Shown: piece by piece, positions 1 through 8,701 of the stretch
Layout: each line of letters begins with the position of its first letter
How positions within the stretch are numbered: position 1 is the stretch's first letter
Origin: Planctomycetes bacterium UBA7888
GTDB taxonomy: Bacteria; Planctomycetota; UBA1135
Direction of reading: 5' to 3'
DNA: 64,000 nt
Assembly (NCBI GenBank): GCA_002500505.1
Contig: DLRM01000028.1
Coordinates: 11,346-75,345 of the forward strand
The notes under the pieces: generated by a model
What the model saw: the letters and a program-made list of their open reading frames with translations, nothing else
Database searches by the model: none
What the model was told of the DNA's origin: nothing
Translations under genes and position numbers: made by a program

Positions 1-2
1 AA

Positions 3-59
3 GTCTATCTTGACGAAATCCGCATAGGGAGGACTTGGACGGACGTTACGGGGCTCTGA
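3..59 (+). CDS. C-terminal end of an upstream gene, LamG-like (partial)
   Basis: The frame opened by the window edge reads 18 residues ending in DEIRIGRTWTDVTGL and a TGA at 57-59. A DEIRIG.TW.DV ending is, from memory, common at the C-terminus of LamG/concanavalin-like and other exported proteins of marine planctomycetes. Only this tail is visible, so the assignment rests on a short motif. The 51 bases after it and before the next gene show no clear terminator. Confidence 0.5.
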   Translation, partial: VYLDEIRIGRTWTDVTGL

Positions 60-110
60 TAACATGCGCACTCGAAAGTCGTTGCCTTCTTCAACGACCA
101 CTTGATTCGC

Positions 111-896
111 ATGAAATACTCCCTCTTGCTCCTTTTTTTGGCCACCGCAGCGCTCCAAGACGAAGTGCCTCCGTACCTGACGATGCCGGCCAAAGGTTAC
201 ACCGACACTCCAACCCTACCTGGACAAAAGTGGAAAGTGCATGATAAAGATCGGCCTATCCCATCCTTTGTTGGACCTGCAGGCCAAAACCTCCCGATTG
301 CCGCGCCTTCTGACGCAACCATTCTTTTTGACGGAAGTAGTCTCGACAGTTGGCAAGCCAACAATGGCAAACCCGCAAAGTGGAAACTTACAGAGGGTGC
401 TTCGATGGAAGTGAATGGAACTGGAGACATTCAAACTGCTGAGAGTTTTGGGGATTGCCAACTTCATGTGGAATGGATGTCTCCTGTGAGCGAACACGCC
501 AGCCAAGGAGCAAGCAACAGCGGTGTTTACATGATGAATCTTTATGAGATTCAAGTTTTGGATTCTTGGTCCTCTCGAACCTATCCCGACGGCCAGGCGG
601 CTGCTCTTTACGGGCAATACCCACCACTAGTAAATTCGAGTCGCAGACCGGGGACTTGGCAAAGTTACGACATCGTTTTTCGTGCCCCGAAATTTAAGGG
701 AGGCAAGCTTGTTGCTCCTGCGACCATTACCCTTTTCCACAACGGCGTGCTTGCACACAACAACCAGGAATTCATTGGCCGAACTGTGCACAAAAAAGTG
801 GCGACTTACGAAGCTCATCCTGCGAAGTTACCCCTAAAGCTTCAGGACCACGGAAATCCCGTTCGTTATCGGAATATTTGGATTCGTCCTCTTTAG
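111..896 (+). CDS. Exported DUF1080 (3-keto-disaccharide hydrolase-like) protein
   Basis: A 261-residue protein with an N-terminal signal peptide (MKYSLLLLFLATAAL) and one DUF1080 domain covering most of the rest. The family signatures are visible: LFDGSSLDSW near residue 75, then SNSGVYMMNLYEIQVLDSW near residues 135-155, and a C-terminal VRYRNIWIRPL. DUF1080 is a jelly-roll fold related to LamG. Characterised members hydrolyse or eliminate 3-keto-glycosides. A TTG at 102 would add three residues, but ATG 111 begins a cleaner signal peptide. The downstream octaheme gene is on the same strand after 80 bases. A periplasmic role in breaking oxidised glycosides is inferred. The substrate cannot be told. 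Confidence 0.85.
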   Translation: MKYSLLLLFLATAALQDEVPPYLTMPAKGYTDTPTLPGQKWKVHDKDRPIPSFVGPAGQNLPIAAPSDATILFDGSSLDSWQANNGKPAKWKLTEGASMEVNGTGDIQTAESFGDCQLHVEWMSPVSEHASQGASNSGVYMMNLYEIQVLDSWSSRTYPDGQAAALYGQYPPLVNSSRRPGTWQSYDIVFRAPKFKGGKLVAPATITLFHNGVLAHNNQEFIGRTVHKKVATYEAHPAKLPLKLQDHGNPVRYRNIWIRPL

Positions 897-920
897 ACGA
901 CCTATTTCACAATCAAACTC

Positions 921-957
921 TTTCGGCACTCCGAAATGGGATACTGTCCCCTTTCGG
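921..957 (+). promoter_or_regulatory. Two mutually exclusive small hairpins
   Basis: TTTCGG (921-926) can pair with CCGAAA (931-936) around a CACT loop. The same CCGAAA can instead pair with TTTCGG (952-957), extended by GGGA (938-941) with TCCC (947-950). The two folds exclude each other. They lie just upstream of the promoter-like box of the octaheme gene. No T-run follows, so a classical terminator is not indicated. Confidence 0.35.
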
Positions 958-963
958 AAACTC

Positions 964-969
964 TAGGAT
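964..969 (+). promoter_or_regulatory. TANNNT -10-like box, leaderless type
   Basis: TAGGAT lies seven bases before the GTG at 977. No Shine-Dalgarno precedes that codon. This matches the recurring TANNNT plus about six bases pattern in the window and supports GTG 977 as the start. Confidence 0.5.
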
Positions 970-976
970 TTAGATT

Positions 977-2980
977 GTGACCTTACGAGACTCAACCTTT
1001 GTTGTCGCCACCGCTTTACTTGCCATTTTACTGGCCTGTGGAGGGGAACCATCGGGCACTACCGAACCTCTTTCTGCCAGTGCCTGGGCAGGTTCAGACT
1101 CCTGCCGCGCATGCCACCCAAACGAATGGGAGGCTTGGTCCGCAAGCAACCACGCGCACGCTGAGAAACTCCTTGACGAATCTCAATCCCTGACAGCAAC
1201 GAACAAAGAAGGGCACCAGATTAAATTTTCAGCATCTCGTTCAATCGGGGTTGAACCTTTGGTTCAATATGTCATTGAGGAAGACAGCAAAGGCCAAGTC
1301 GCCCAAAGGGCATGGGATCCGAAAAAAGAAGAGTGGTTTGATATTTTTGAGGATGGCCGCCAACCTGGTGATTGGGGACATTGGACTGGTCGAGGCATGA
1401 ACTGGAATTCCATGTGCGCTCGTTGCCACAACACTGGATTCGAGAAAAATTGGGATTCAGAAACAGATACATATTCCTCAACAATTCAAGAATATGGCGT
1501 GACCTGTGAAGCTTGCCATGGTCCAGCCAAGCAACACGCCCTCGACAATGGAAAGACTATTCTCGGAAAGGCGGCCGACGCCGTGGAAGCTTGCGCGCCT
1601 TGCCATTCGAGACGTGGAGAATTAACTGAATCGTCTCACCCGCACGACCATCTCTTGGATGCTTTTCTTCCTGAGCTTCCGGGTTTAAGCGAAACCTGGT
1701 ACGCAGATGGCCAAATCAGGGATGAGGATTATGAATGGGCCTCTTTCCGCTTAAGTCGAATGTCAGAAGCGGGTGTAACTTGCCTGGATTGTCACGACCC
1801 TCATTCCGGACAAAAAAAATACCAGGGGGATGCTCTGTGCATGCAATGCCATGCGGAAACCCAAGGCGAAATCCTTCCTATTCAGCCTGACTCCCACACC
1901 TTTCACTTATCGGAATCAGAAGGGTCGAGGTGCGTGAACTGCCACATGCCCACAACCACTTATATGCAACGGGATCCACGACACGACCACAGTTTCAGTG
2001 TCCCAGACCCGCACTTAACACTTGAACTCGGAATCCCAAACGCCTGCAACCGGTGCCACGACGACCAAAGCGCAGAGTGGGCCGATTCCTTTACAACTGA
2101 ATGGTATGGAGCCAAGATGAATCGCCCTATTCGAAAACGCGCCAAACTCCTCAGTGAGGCGCGAAGCGGAAACCCCAGCGCGTGGCCTCCTCTTTTATCG
2201 CACCTAGCCAATGAAACCCACTCTACCTGGAAAGCTGTTCTTGTCGGTGCACTGGAAGCCTGGCCTGAAGTACCAGAGGTCCAAACCGCTCTCACTCACG
2301 CCCTAAAGGACGATGAAGAACTTGTTCGCTTCCAGGCTGTACGAGCGCTTGGACCTTCCCTCTCTGAAACTTATCCCATTCGAAATCACTCACCCAGTTT
2401 CTCTGACTCTTTCAAAGGAATTCGCGTGGAAGCCGCTCGCTCTTTTGGGCCCCTATTGAATTTGGATACAGAACCTGCAAAGGAGCTCGTTGAATTCCTA
2501 ACTCACAACCGCGACCAGCCTGCTGGTGCTGCCGCATGGTCCACATGGCTCCGTGACCGGAATCTCCCATTAGATGCTGTAGCAGAACTAGAGCGAGCTC
2601 GAACATGGGGCACGGAAGGACCCGAGCTTGATATTGCACTTGCAAGCGCCCTAGATGCTGCGGGGAACCCCAAGAAAGCTCAGGTCCTCCTGGAAAGCTC
2701 AGTCAAGCGGTCCCCCAATAATTTCCATCTTTGGTTCCTGCTAGGCCTAGCGCGAGGCGCTAACGGAAGTTCATTCGCCGACTTCAATTCTGCCGCATTT
2801 GCAATGGAAAAGGCTTTAGAGCTCGCCCCAACTGAGGGGCGCATCTGGTACAACTTGGGGATTCTACGCCTCCGTAACAAACAATACCCCGCTGCAAAAA
2901 CCGCCTTTGAGGAGGCACTCAAGCTTAACCCATACGATTTAGATGCTCAAGACGCATTGCGCTCTATTCCCCCACAATGA
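977..2980 (+). CDS. Octaheme c-type cytochrome lipoprotein with HEAT and TPR regions
   Basis: A 667-residue lipoprotein with a lipobox ending ILLAC (Cys 21). Eight CxxCH motifs lie at about residues 43, 147, 177, 206, 269, 288, 319 and 357, so eight covalent hemes are expected. After the heme domain comes an alpha-helical HEAT-like region (about 390-530). The last 100 residues hold TPR units (LWFLLGLARGANG, IWYNLGILRLRNKQYPAAKTAF). The head resembles multiheme cytochromes of the c554/doubled-CXXCH type. It probably transfers electrons in the periplasm, possibly from sugar oxidation by neighbours, but no partner is proven. The start is GTG 977, supported by a TAGGAT box seven bases upstream. 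It overlaps the next gene by ATGA. Confidence 0.85.
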   Translation: MTLRDSTFVVATALLAILLACGGEPSGTTEPLSASAWAGSDSCRACHPNEWEAWSASNHAHAEKLLDESQSLTATNKEGHQIKFSASRSIGVEPLVQYVIEEDSKGQVAQRAWDPKKEEWFDIFEDGRQPGDWGHWTGRGMNWNSMCARCHNTGFEKNWDSETDTYSSTIQEYGVTCEACHGPAKQHALDNGKTILGKAADAVEACAPCHSRRGELTESSHPHDHLLDAFLPELPGLSETWYADGQIRDEDYEWASFRLSRMSEAGVTCLDCHDPHSGQKKYQGDALCMQCHAETQGEILPIQPDSHTFHLSESEGSRCVNCHMPTTTYMQRDPRHDHSFSVPDPHLTLELGIPNACNRCHDDQSAEWADSFTTEWYGAKMNRPIRKRAKLLSEARSGNPSAWPPLLSHLANETHSTWKAVLVGALEAWPEVPEVQTALTHALKDDEELVRFQAVRALGPSLSETYPIRNHSPSFSDSFKGIRVEAARSFGPLLNLDTEPAKELVEFLTHNRDQPAGAAAWSTWLRDRNLPLDAVAELERARTWGTEGPELDIALASALDAAGNPKKAQVLLESSVKRSPNNFHLWFLLGLARGANGSSFADFNSAAFAMEKALELAPTEGRIWYNLGILRLRNKQYPAAKTAFEEALKLNPYDLDAQDALRSIPPQ

Positions 2981-4764
2981 TTCTGGCATTAATCCTCGCA
3001 TCGGCAATCGGCCTTCCGCAAGAAGTGGAGGGAGATACTCTTCACTCTGACATTCGCAAATCGAGCGCGTTAGGGGTTGATTTTTTGCTTGGGGAGCAAC
3101 TTCCTGATGGGTCATGGACCGGTTGGTCGAACTCTTATCCAAGTGGAGTATCTGCGCTCTGCCTTTATTCCTTGTTAAGCGCAAATGTTCCTCCAAACCA
3201 TCCCGCAATACTTCGCGGGTTCGAATACCTCCGAAATGTTCCACCTCAGCATACGTACAATTCAGGATTTCTCCTTCTTGCACTCTCTAAAACCCAAGAT
3301 GAAATTTATCTACCTGGAGCAAAGAAAGTTGCTGAGCGGCTCATTAAATGGCAAAACCCAAGTGGATTATGGGGATATCCGGGCGGAGCCGAAGACCTCT
3401 CAAACGCCCTTGTGGCCGTCCTTGCGCTTGAAGCGGCTTCGAGGTGGGGAATAAAAATTGAAGATGATGTATGGAGATTAGCTTTGCGAGGAGCAGAGGC
3501 TTGCATCGCAAAAAAAGAGTACCAAGAGGGGAAATCAAAAAAGAACGGGCTCTTCCAAGGATTCGGTTATCGACCAATGGATGCAGCGTCAGGTTCCATG
3601 ACAGCAGCAGGAATAACAATTGCAACAATTTGCATGGAGAGGTTGGGGAAGAAACTCCCAAGCAGAAAGAGGAAATACTGGATTTCTCAAATTGAGCGAG
3701 CCAATACCTGGATGGACGAGAACCACACCTTTGTAGGCAACCCTCCAAACAGGTCATGGGGCCCGTGGCATCTTTGGGGCCTTGAGCGAGTTGGCGCTTA
3801 TTTGAATATTGAAAAAATTGGGAACGTTGAGTGGTACAAAGAGGGAGCCTCTTATCTTTTAGGAAAACAAAAGAAAAAGGGAAGCTGGAGTTATGAGCCT
3901 GGGGAAATCGGATTAACTTTCTCTCAACAAGGCGATGCCGAGCTCAACACTTGCATGCACCTTTTGTTCTTAAATCGTGCGAGCTCCCGAAATGTCACTG
4001 GCGGGAAACTGCCTCCAGTGGGGTATTCAACTCCTAGCGGAGAAGAAGTCGTTCTCCGGGCCGCAGGAGATACTCCAATGACTATTTGGGTCAGCTCCTC
4101 GGATTTAGAAGCTAAAGAAGCCCGATTTTTTGCCCGCGAGATGGGTAGCGAAGAATGGGAGCTGATTGCCGAGGACAAGGACTCCAACCGGGGAATGAGC
4201 ACCCGCTACTCTTTCCCCAAATCTGGAAACTGGGAATTGCGGTGTGAGATTGAAACGGAGGGCGGAGTCTTAAAAAGTTCGCTACTTCCTGTAACAGTAG
4301 AAATGGTCATGGCCGAGGGAGCACTTGAAAGCATCCAAGAAGCAAAATTTAATCTCTTCCCAAGTCTACAAAAAATAATTACAGCGAGTAGCTCTGTAAA
4401 AGGTTCTGGACCGAATCTTGCTTTTGATCAACTTCTGAGTAAATCGTGGATCAGCAAGCCTGATGATTCCGAACCGTGGATAGAAATCAAGATTCGGGAA
4501 AAGTTCAAGGCAAAGAAACTCCTCTTCACAAGCTCTCTTCTGCGCGCACGCTCTTCTAATCTTCCGAGGCCAAGAAAACTCCTTATAACTATTAATGAGC
4601 GCTCCGATTTTGAGCTGGAGGTGCCTGAAGAATTCGGCAAGAGGGCAGTCCTCTCCTTCTCCTCTCCAAAGCTGATTCGTACACTCAAAATCAAGCTGTT
4701 AGACATTGAAGGAGATGGTTTGGGGAAAATTGGGCCTGGGTTGGCAGAAATCGAGGCCCAATAG
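2977..4764 (+). CDS. Terpene-cyclase-like alpha-toroid protein with C-terminal discoidin-like domain
   Basis: A 595-residue exported protein (signal MILALILASAIG). Residues about 25-330 carry repeats of the prenyltransferase/squalene-cyclase toroid type, with QW-like units such as EQLPDGSWTGW, KWQNPSGLWGYPGG and GKQKKKGSWSYEPG. No acidic DXDD motif of squalene cyclases is visible, so enzyme activity as a cyclase is unlikely. The last 140 residues (ITASSSVKGSGPNLAFD, EPWIEIKIREKFKAKKLLF) resemble a discoidin/F5-8C carbohydrate-binding domain. ATG 2977 overlaps the cytochrome stop by four bases, so the two are translationally coupled. Carbohydrate binding at the surface is plausible. The exact role is unknown. 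Confidence 0.7.
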   Translation: MILALILASAIGLPQEVEGDTLHSDIRKSSALGVDFLLGEQLPDGSWTGWSNSYPSGVSALCLYSLLSANVPPNHPAILRGFEYLRNVPPQHTYNSGFLLLALSKTQDEIYLPGAKKVAERLIKWQNPSGLWGYPGGAEDLSNALVAVLALEAASRWGIKIEDDVWRLALRGAEACIAKKEYQEGKSKKNGLFQGFGYRPMDAASGSMTAAGITIATICMERLGKKLPSRKRKYWISQIERANTWMDENHTFVGNPPNRSWGPWHLWGLERVGAYLNIEKIGNVEWYKEGASYLLGKQKKKGSWSYEPGEIGLTFSQQGDAELNTCMHLLFLNRASSRNVTGGKLPPVGYSTPSGEEVVLRAAGDTPMTIWVSSSDLEAKEARFFAREMGSEEWELIAEDKDSNRGMSTRYSFPKSGNWELRCEIETEGGVLKSSLLPVTVEMVMAEGALESIQEAKFNLFPSLQKIITASSSVKGSGPNLAFDQLLSKSWISKPDDSEPWIEIKIREKFKAKKLLFTSSLLRARSSNLPRPRKLLITINERSDFELEVPEEFGKRAVLSFSSPKLIRTLKIKLLDIEGDGLGKIGPGLAEIEAQ

Positions 4765-4813
4765 CCCGATTCCGTGGTAGGATTGCTTTAACCAACCTGC
4801 CCACCTTTTTTAT

Positions 4814-5368
4814 ATGAAAAAAAACAACATTGCCCCCCTTTTCCTTCTCTTCGCTTCCTGTGGCGGAAATGAGGTCACCTATAGTGACTCAAGTGAAGAG
4901 ATATCACTTGGGTCAGCAGCCGTATCCGTCGAAGCCACCCGTGGAGGAGGCAGATATGGTGGTCGAAAGAGCCGAGTTCGAACTCGGGAGATGATTGACG
5001 AGTTCGAGGAAATCCAGGTAGAGAATTCCATGGTTCGCGGTGAGACTCATGTCCACTTTGGCAACCTCTTTGAATTTGACCCAAAAGGTAGTGCCAAAGT
5101 TGGGGAAGTGGACAGTCGTGCTATCTACATGAACATCCCTGCCTATCAAACGGTACGAAAAGAAAAGCTAAAGAAAGGGAGTGCGCGGCGAGCCCAGCTA
5201 ATGGCCGAGGCTACCCAAGTCCATTCAAGAATCGTCCTTAAGGTGGCCCAAGGAGAAGGCTACTCACTCGTCATTGAAATGGGGAAAGCCGAAGAACTTC
5301 CACGGCTCCCTTCGGATTACCCAAGGAATGATTTGACCGATTCCTGCATTCGGGCAATCGGACAGTAG
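4814..5368 (+). CDS. Putative lipoprotein of unknown function
   Basis: A 184-residue protein beginning MKKNNIAPLFLLFASCGG, a lipoprotein signal with Cys 16. The mature part is basic in its first third (GGGRYGGRKSRVRTRE), then mixed alpha/beta, and ends SDYPRNDLTDSCIRAIGQ. I recognise no family. The start is an ATG directly after a T-rich run, without a Shine-Dalgarno. It follows the toroid gene by 49 bases and precedes the large propeller-ThuA gene by 12, so it is probably co-transcribed with them. Confidence 0.6.
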   Translation: MKKNNIAPLFLLFASCGGNEVTYSDSSEEISLGSAAVSVEATRGGGRYGGRKSRVRTREMIDEFEEIQVENSMVRGETHVHFGNLFEFDPKGSAKVGEVDSRAIYMNIPAYQTVRKEKLKKGSARRAQLMAEATQVHSRIVLKVAQGEGYSLVIEMGKAEELPRLPSDYPRNDLTDSCIRAIGQ

Positions 5369-5380
5369 GCTACGCAGGCC

Positions 5381-8300
5381 GTGAGCCTGCTACTCCCACT
5401 CTTGACCCTCCTCTCTCTTCAGGGAGAGACTCATCCGACTCCTCAAGTTCCTGATGGATTTGAAGTAAAACTTTGGGCTTCGGACCCGCTCTTAGCCAAC
5501 CCTGTTGTCTTTTACCCAGACGCTTTGGGGGGGGTGTATGTCTGCGAATCCTACCGACAAGAGACTGAAGGCATCCCTGACAACCGCGCTCATCAATATT
5601 GGACAGAAGATGACCTTCGGTGCATGACCGTGGAAGACCGTGCGGAAATGTACCTCAGGCACCATCCTGAATACGCAACGGAGTGGACGGATAAGGAAGA
5701 CCGAATTGTGTTGGTCGAGGACCAAGATGAAGATGGGTTCGCCGACTCATCGAAAGTTTTTGCGGATGGCTTTAACGATTTACTGGACGGAACAGGTGCA
5801 GGCTTCTTGATTCGGCCCCGGCCTGGCGGAGGAACAAATTCGTGGTACACCTGCATCCCCCACCTCTGGAAAATCCTAGATGAAGACGGTGATGGGGTTT
5901 CAGAGACGCGCGCTTCACTTCACCGAGGTTATGGGGTTCGCGTTGCCCTTAGAGGCCATGACATGCATGGGCTACAAATTGGCCCTGATGGCCGACTCTA
6001 TTTTTCACTGGGAGACCGTGGTTATGCCGTCAATAACGACAATGGTGAGCTCCTCACTAACCCGGGCAGCGGAGCAGTATTTCGTTGCGAGTTAGACGGA
6101 TCTGGCCTTGAAATTTTTTGCGTCGGACTTCGCAATCCGCAAGAGCTTTGTTTCGACGACTACGGAAACCTCTGGACCGGCGACAACAACTGCGACGCAG
6201 GCGACTCTGCCCGGATTGTATACCTAACAGAAGGGGGCGATTGCGGATGGAGGATGAATTACCAATATCTGCCTGATCGCGGGCCATGGATGCCAGAGTC
6301 TTGGTGGAAGCCTGCACACCAAGGACAACCCGCTTTCCTGAACGCACCAATTGCAAACCTCACCAGTGGACCAAGTGGAATCTCGTATTACCCTGGCACT
6401 GGACTGCCTGAGTCTTTCTCCGAATCCTTCTTCATTGCCGATTTTCTCGGTGGAAAAGACTGGAGTGGAATTCGACGCTTCATGGTGGAGCCTATAGGGG
6501 CAGGTTTTCAGCTGTCCTTTGATGAAGAGTTCATTTGGAAAACTCTCGCAACGGATGTGGACTTTATGCCCAACGGCTCCCTCATGGTCTCGGACTGGAT
6601 AGAAGGTTGGTATGGCGTTGGAAAGGGGCGCCTTTGGGAGGTCCAGTCGACAGATGAATTTGCTCGCCTTGAAGGAAAAGAAACCGCAAAGATACTTCGC
6701 AAATTTTGGGACTCGACTCAGAAGCAAACCCCTCTTCCAACCTCAGAACTCGTATCCCTTCTTTCCCATCCCGATCGTCGAGTTCGGATGGAAGCGCAAT
6801 TCGCCCTTGCAGAATTAGAAAGAGGCGATTTACTTCTCCAAACATTCCTTCAATCCAAACATCAGTTAGCCAGGATTCATTCTGTTTGGGGGCTTTCGCA
6901 GATTGAAAGAAAGGAACAATCCGGCCGAGTCTTACCTGTTCTAGTTCCGGCTCTTAACTCTGACCCTGACCCCGAAATTCGCGCCCAGCTTGCAAAAGCC
7001 ATGGGGGAGCAAAAGGTTGCATCAGCAAAGAAAAATCTTCGGAACCTCCTAAAAGACTCCTCCCTAAGAGTTCGCTACTTTGCGGCTTTGAGCCTAGGAA
7101 AACTAGGGGAAAATGACCTGAGCTCCAAAGCTCTTCTTCAGCTCGTTACCCAAAACACGACGCAAGACAGGTTTATCCGGCATGCCGCTTCTATCGCACT
7201 CTCTAAAACTGCAAGCGATGATTTCCTCAAAGCTCTATCCAGCCATACCGAATCAAGTGTTCGGATGGCGGCGGTTCTCGCCCTGCGGCATCAACACTCG
7301 CCTGCCCTTCGCGCTTTCCTCCGCGACAAAGATCCACTTATTGCCACGGAAGCGGCAATTGCAATTTATGACTTGCCTATCTCGGATGCCTTGGGTGATC
7401 TTGCCGAGTCGTTGAATCAGGACGGCCTCTCAGATTCTCATCTACGAAGAGCAATCCACGCATGCTATCTCAGTGGACGCGACAGCGATGCTGCCAGCCT
7501 TCACCGCTTCGTTCTTGCAAGCCCCGCTGAGAATAAACTCCGAGAAGAGGCTTTGGTAATTCTTTGGAGTTGGCACGAAACCTCTGGATTCGACCGGCTC
7601 CACAATACTTGGCGCCCAGAACTTCCTCGGGAAGATGTCAGCTGGGCGAATAACCAAGACCTTCCCCCACTCAAGGAGAAAGGACTTGCAGCTTCGCAAA
7701 AAGGGAAAAAAGTCTTCTTCGAAAATGCATCGGCTTCTTGCCAGAAATGTCATTGGATTCAGGGAGAGTCTTCAGGGGAAGCTCCTAGTGAAGTAGGACC
7801 AGAGCTTTCTTCGATTGGATTTTTTCTAAGCAAACAAGAACTTCAGAACTCGATTGCAAATCCTTCTGCCCAAATCGCACCCGGCTTTGAGATTCGTGAT
7901 TCTTCAGGAAGCGATTTAGGAATTTCTGCGATGACTCCAAACTTGGGGGAAGTGCTCGGGGAAACTGAAGTAAAGAATTTGGTGGAGTATCTTGACTCCC
8001 TTCGTCGACCTAAAAAAGTGTTGGTGCATGTTTTCTCAGCGGGTTACGAGCACGCTGTTGCAAGAATGACGCCAGGTAAATTATCGCTCGTAGAGCGAAG
8101 CTGGACTTCATGGGCAAAGGAAAACCCTTGGCTGGAAGTCGTAGTTGATCGATCTCCAGAACAATTTTCCAAAGAAAATCTCGCTGATTTTGACGCCATC
8201 TTCCTTTACACCACCGGAGAACTTCCTTGGCCGGAAGGCGGAAAGCTCGCATTGCTTGACTTTGTTCAAAATGGAGGCGCTCTGATCGGAGCGCATTGCG

Positions 8301-8701
8301 CAAGCGACACTTTTTATGAATGGCCCGAGTTCGGCGAATTACTTGGTGGGTATTTCAACGGCCACCCTTGGCATGAGGAGGTTGGAATTAAGGTTGAAGA
8401 CCCAGACCATCTTTCCACACAAAACCTGCCCACCTCGTTCGAAATCGTAGACGAAATCTATCAATTTAAGGATTGGACCCGCGAAGGAAAACGAGTTCTG
8501 CTTTCCCTTGACACCGATTCCGTGGACATGACTCGGCCTACAATTCGCAGAGAAGATGGAGATTTTGGAATTACATGGACACGGCGCCATGGGAAGGGGC
8601 GAATCTTTTACACTGCTCTTGGCCATCGCCCCGAAGTCTGGAAGTCCACCCTCTTCCAAGAGCATCTCCTCGGCGGAACCCTTTGGGCTACCCGAAAATG
8701 A
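5381..8701 (+). CDS. PVC-type propeller, HEAT, cytochrome c and ThuA fusion protein
   Basis: An exported protein of 1106 residues. After a short signal peptide come a PVC-type N-terminal beta-propeller (from VPDGFEVKLWASDPLLANP to about residue 440), HEAT repeats (about 455-740), a single c-type heme site CQKCH at residues 787-791, and a C-terminal ThuA domain from about residue 878 (KKVLVHVFSAGYEHAV, GALIGAHCASDTFYEW, GRIFYTALGHRPEVW). The propeller resembles PQQ-type sugar dehydrogenases. ThuA proteins take part in oxidation or isomerisation of disaccharides such as trehalose and trehalulose. Together the parts suggest a periplasmic sugar-oxidising assembly on one chain. GTG 5381 is the likely start. 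The end overlaps the next gene by ATGA. Confidence 0.85.
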   Translation: MSLLLPLLTLLSLQGETHPTPQVPDGFEVKLWASDPLLANPVVFYPDALGGVYVCESYRQETEGIPDNRAHQYWTEDDLRCMTVEDRAEMYLRHHPEYATEWTDKEDRIVLVEDQDEDGFADSSKVFADGFNDLLDGTGAGFLIRPRPGGGTNSWYTCIPHLWKILDEDGDGVSETRASLHRGYGVRVALRGHDMHGLQIGPDGRLYFSLGDRGYAVNNDNGELLTNPGSGAVFRCELDGSGLEIFCVGLRNPQELCFDDYGNLWTGDNNCDAGDSARIVYLTEGGDCGWRMNYQYLPDRGPWMPESWWKPAHQGQPAFLNAPIANLTSGPSGISYYPGTGLPESFSESFFIADFLGGKDWSGIRRFMVEPIGAGFQLSFDEEFIWKTLATDVDFMPNGSLMVSDWIEGWYGVGKGRLWEVQSTDEFARLEGKETAKILRKFWDSTQKQTPLPTSELVSLLSHPDRRVRMEAQFALAELERGDLLLQTFLQSKHQLARIHSVWGLSQIERKEQSGRVLPVLVPALNSDPDPEIRAQLAKAMGEQKVASAKKNLRNLLKDSSLRVRYFAALSLGKLGENDLSSKALLQLVTQNTTQDRFIRHAASIALSKTASDDFLKALSSHTESSVRMAAVLALRHQHSPALRAFLRDKDPLIATEAAIAIYDLPISDALGDLAESLNQDGLSDSHLRRAIHACYLSGRDSDAASLHRFVLASPAENKLREEALVILWSWHETSGFDRLHNTWRPELPREDVSWANNQDLPPLKEKGLAASQKGKKVFFENASASCQKCHWIQGESSGEAPSEVGPELSSIGFFLSKQELQNSIANPSAQIAPGFEIRDSSGSDLGISAMTPNLGEVLGETEVKNLVEYLDSLRRPKKVLVHVFSAGYEHAVARMTPGKLSLVERSWTSWAKENPWLEVVVDRSPEQFSKENLADFDAIFLYTTGELPWPEGGKLALLDFVQNGGALIGAHCASDTFYEWPEFGELLGGYFNGHPWHEEVGIKVEDPDHLSTQNLPTSFEIVDEIYQFKDWTREGKRVLLSLDTDSVDMTRPTIRREDGDFGITWTRRHGKGRIFYTALGHRPEVWKSTLFQEHLLGGTLWATRK

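Noticed and set aside
2977..4764. Squalene-hopene cyclase
   Set aside because: QW-like repeats are present but the acidic DXDD catalytic motif is not, and the protein has a signal peptide and a discoidin-like tail.
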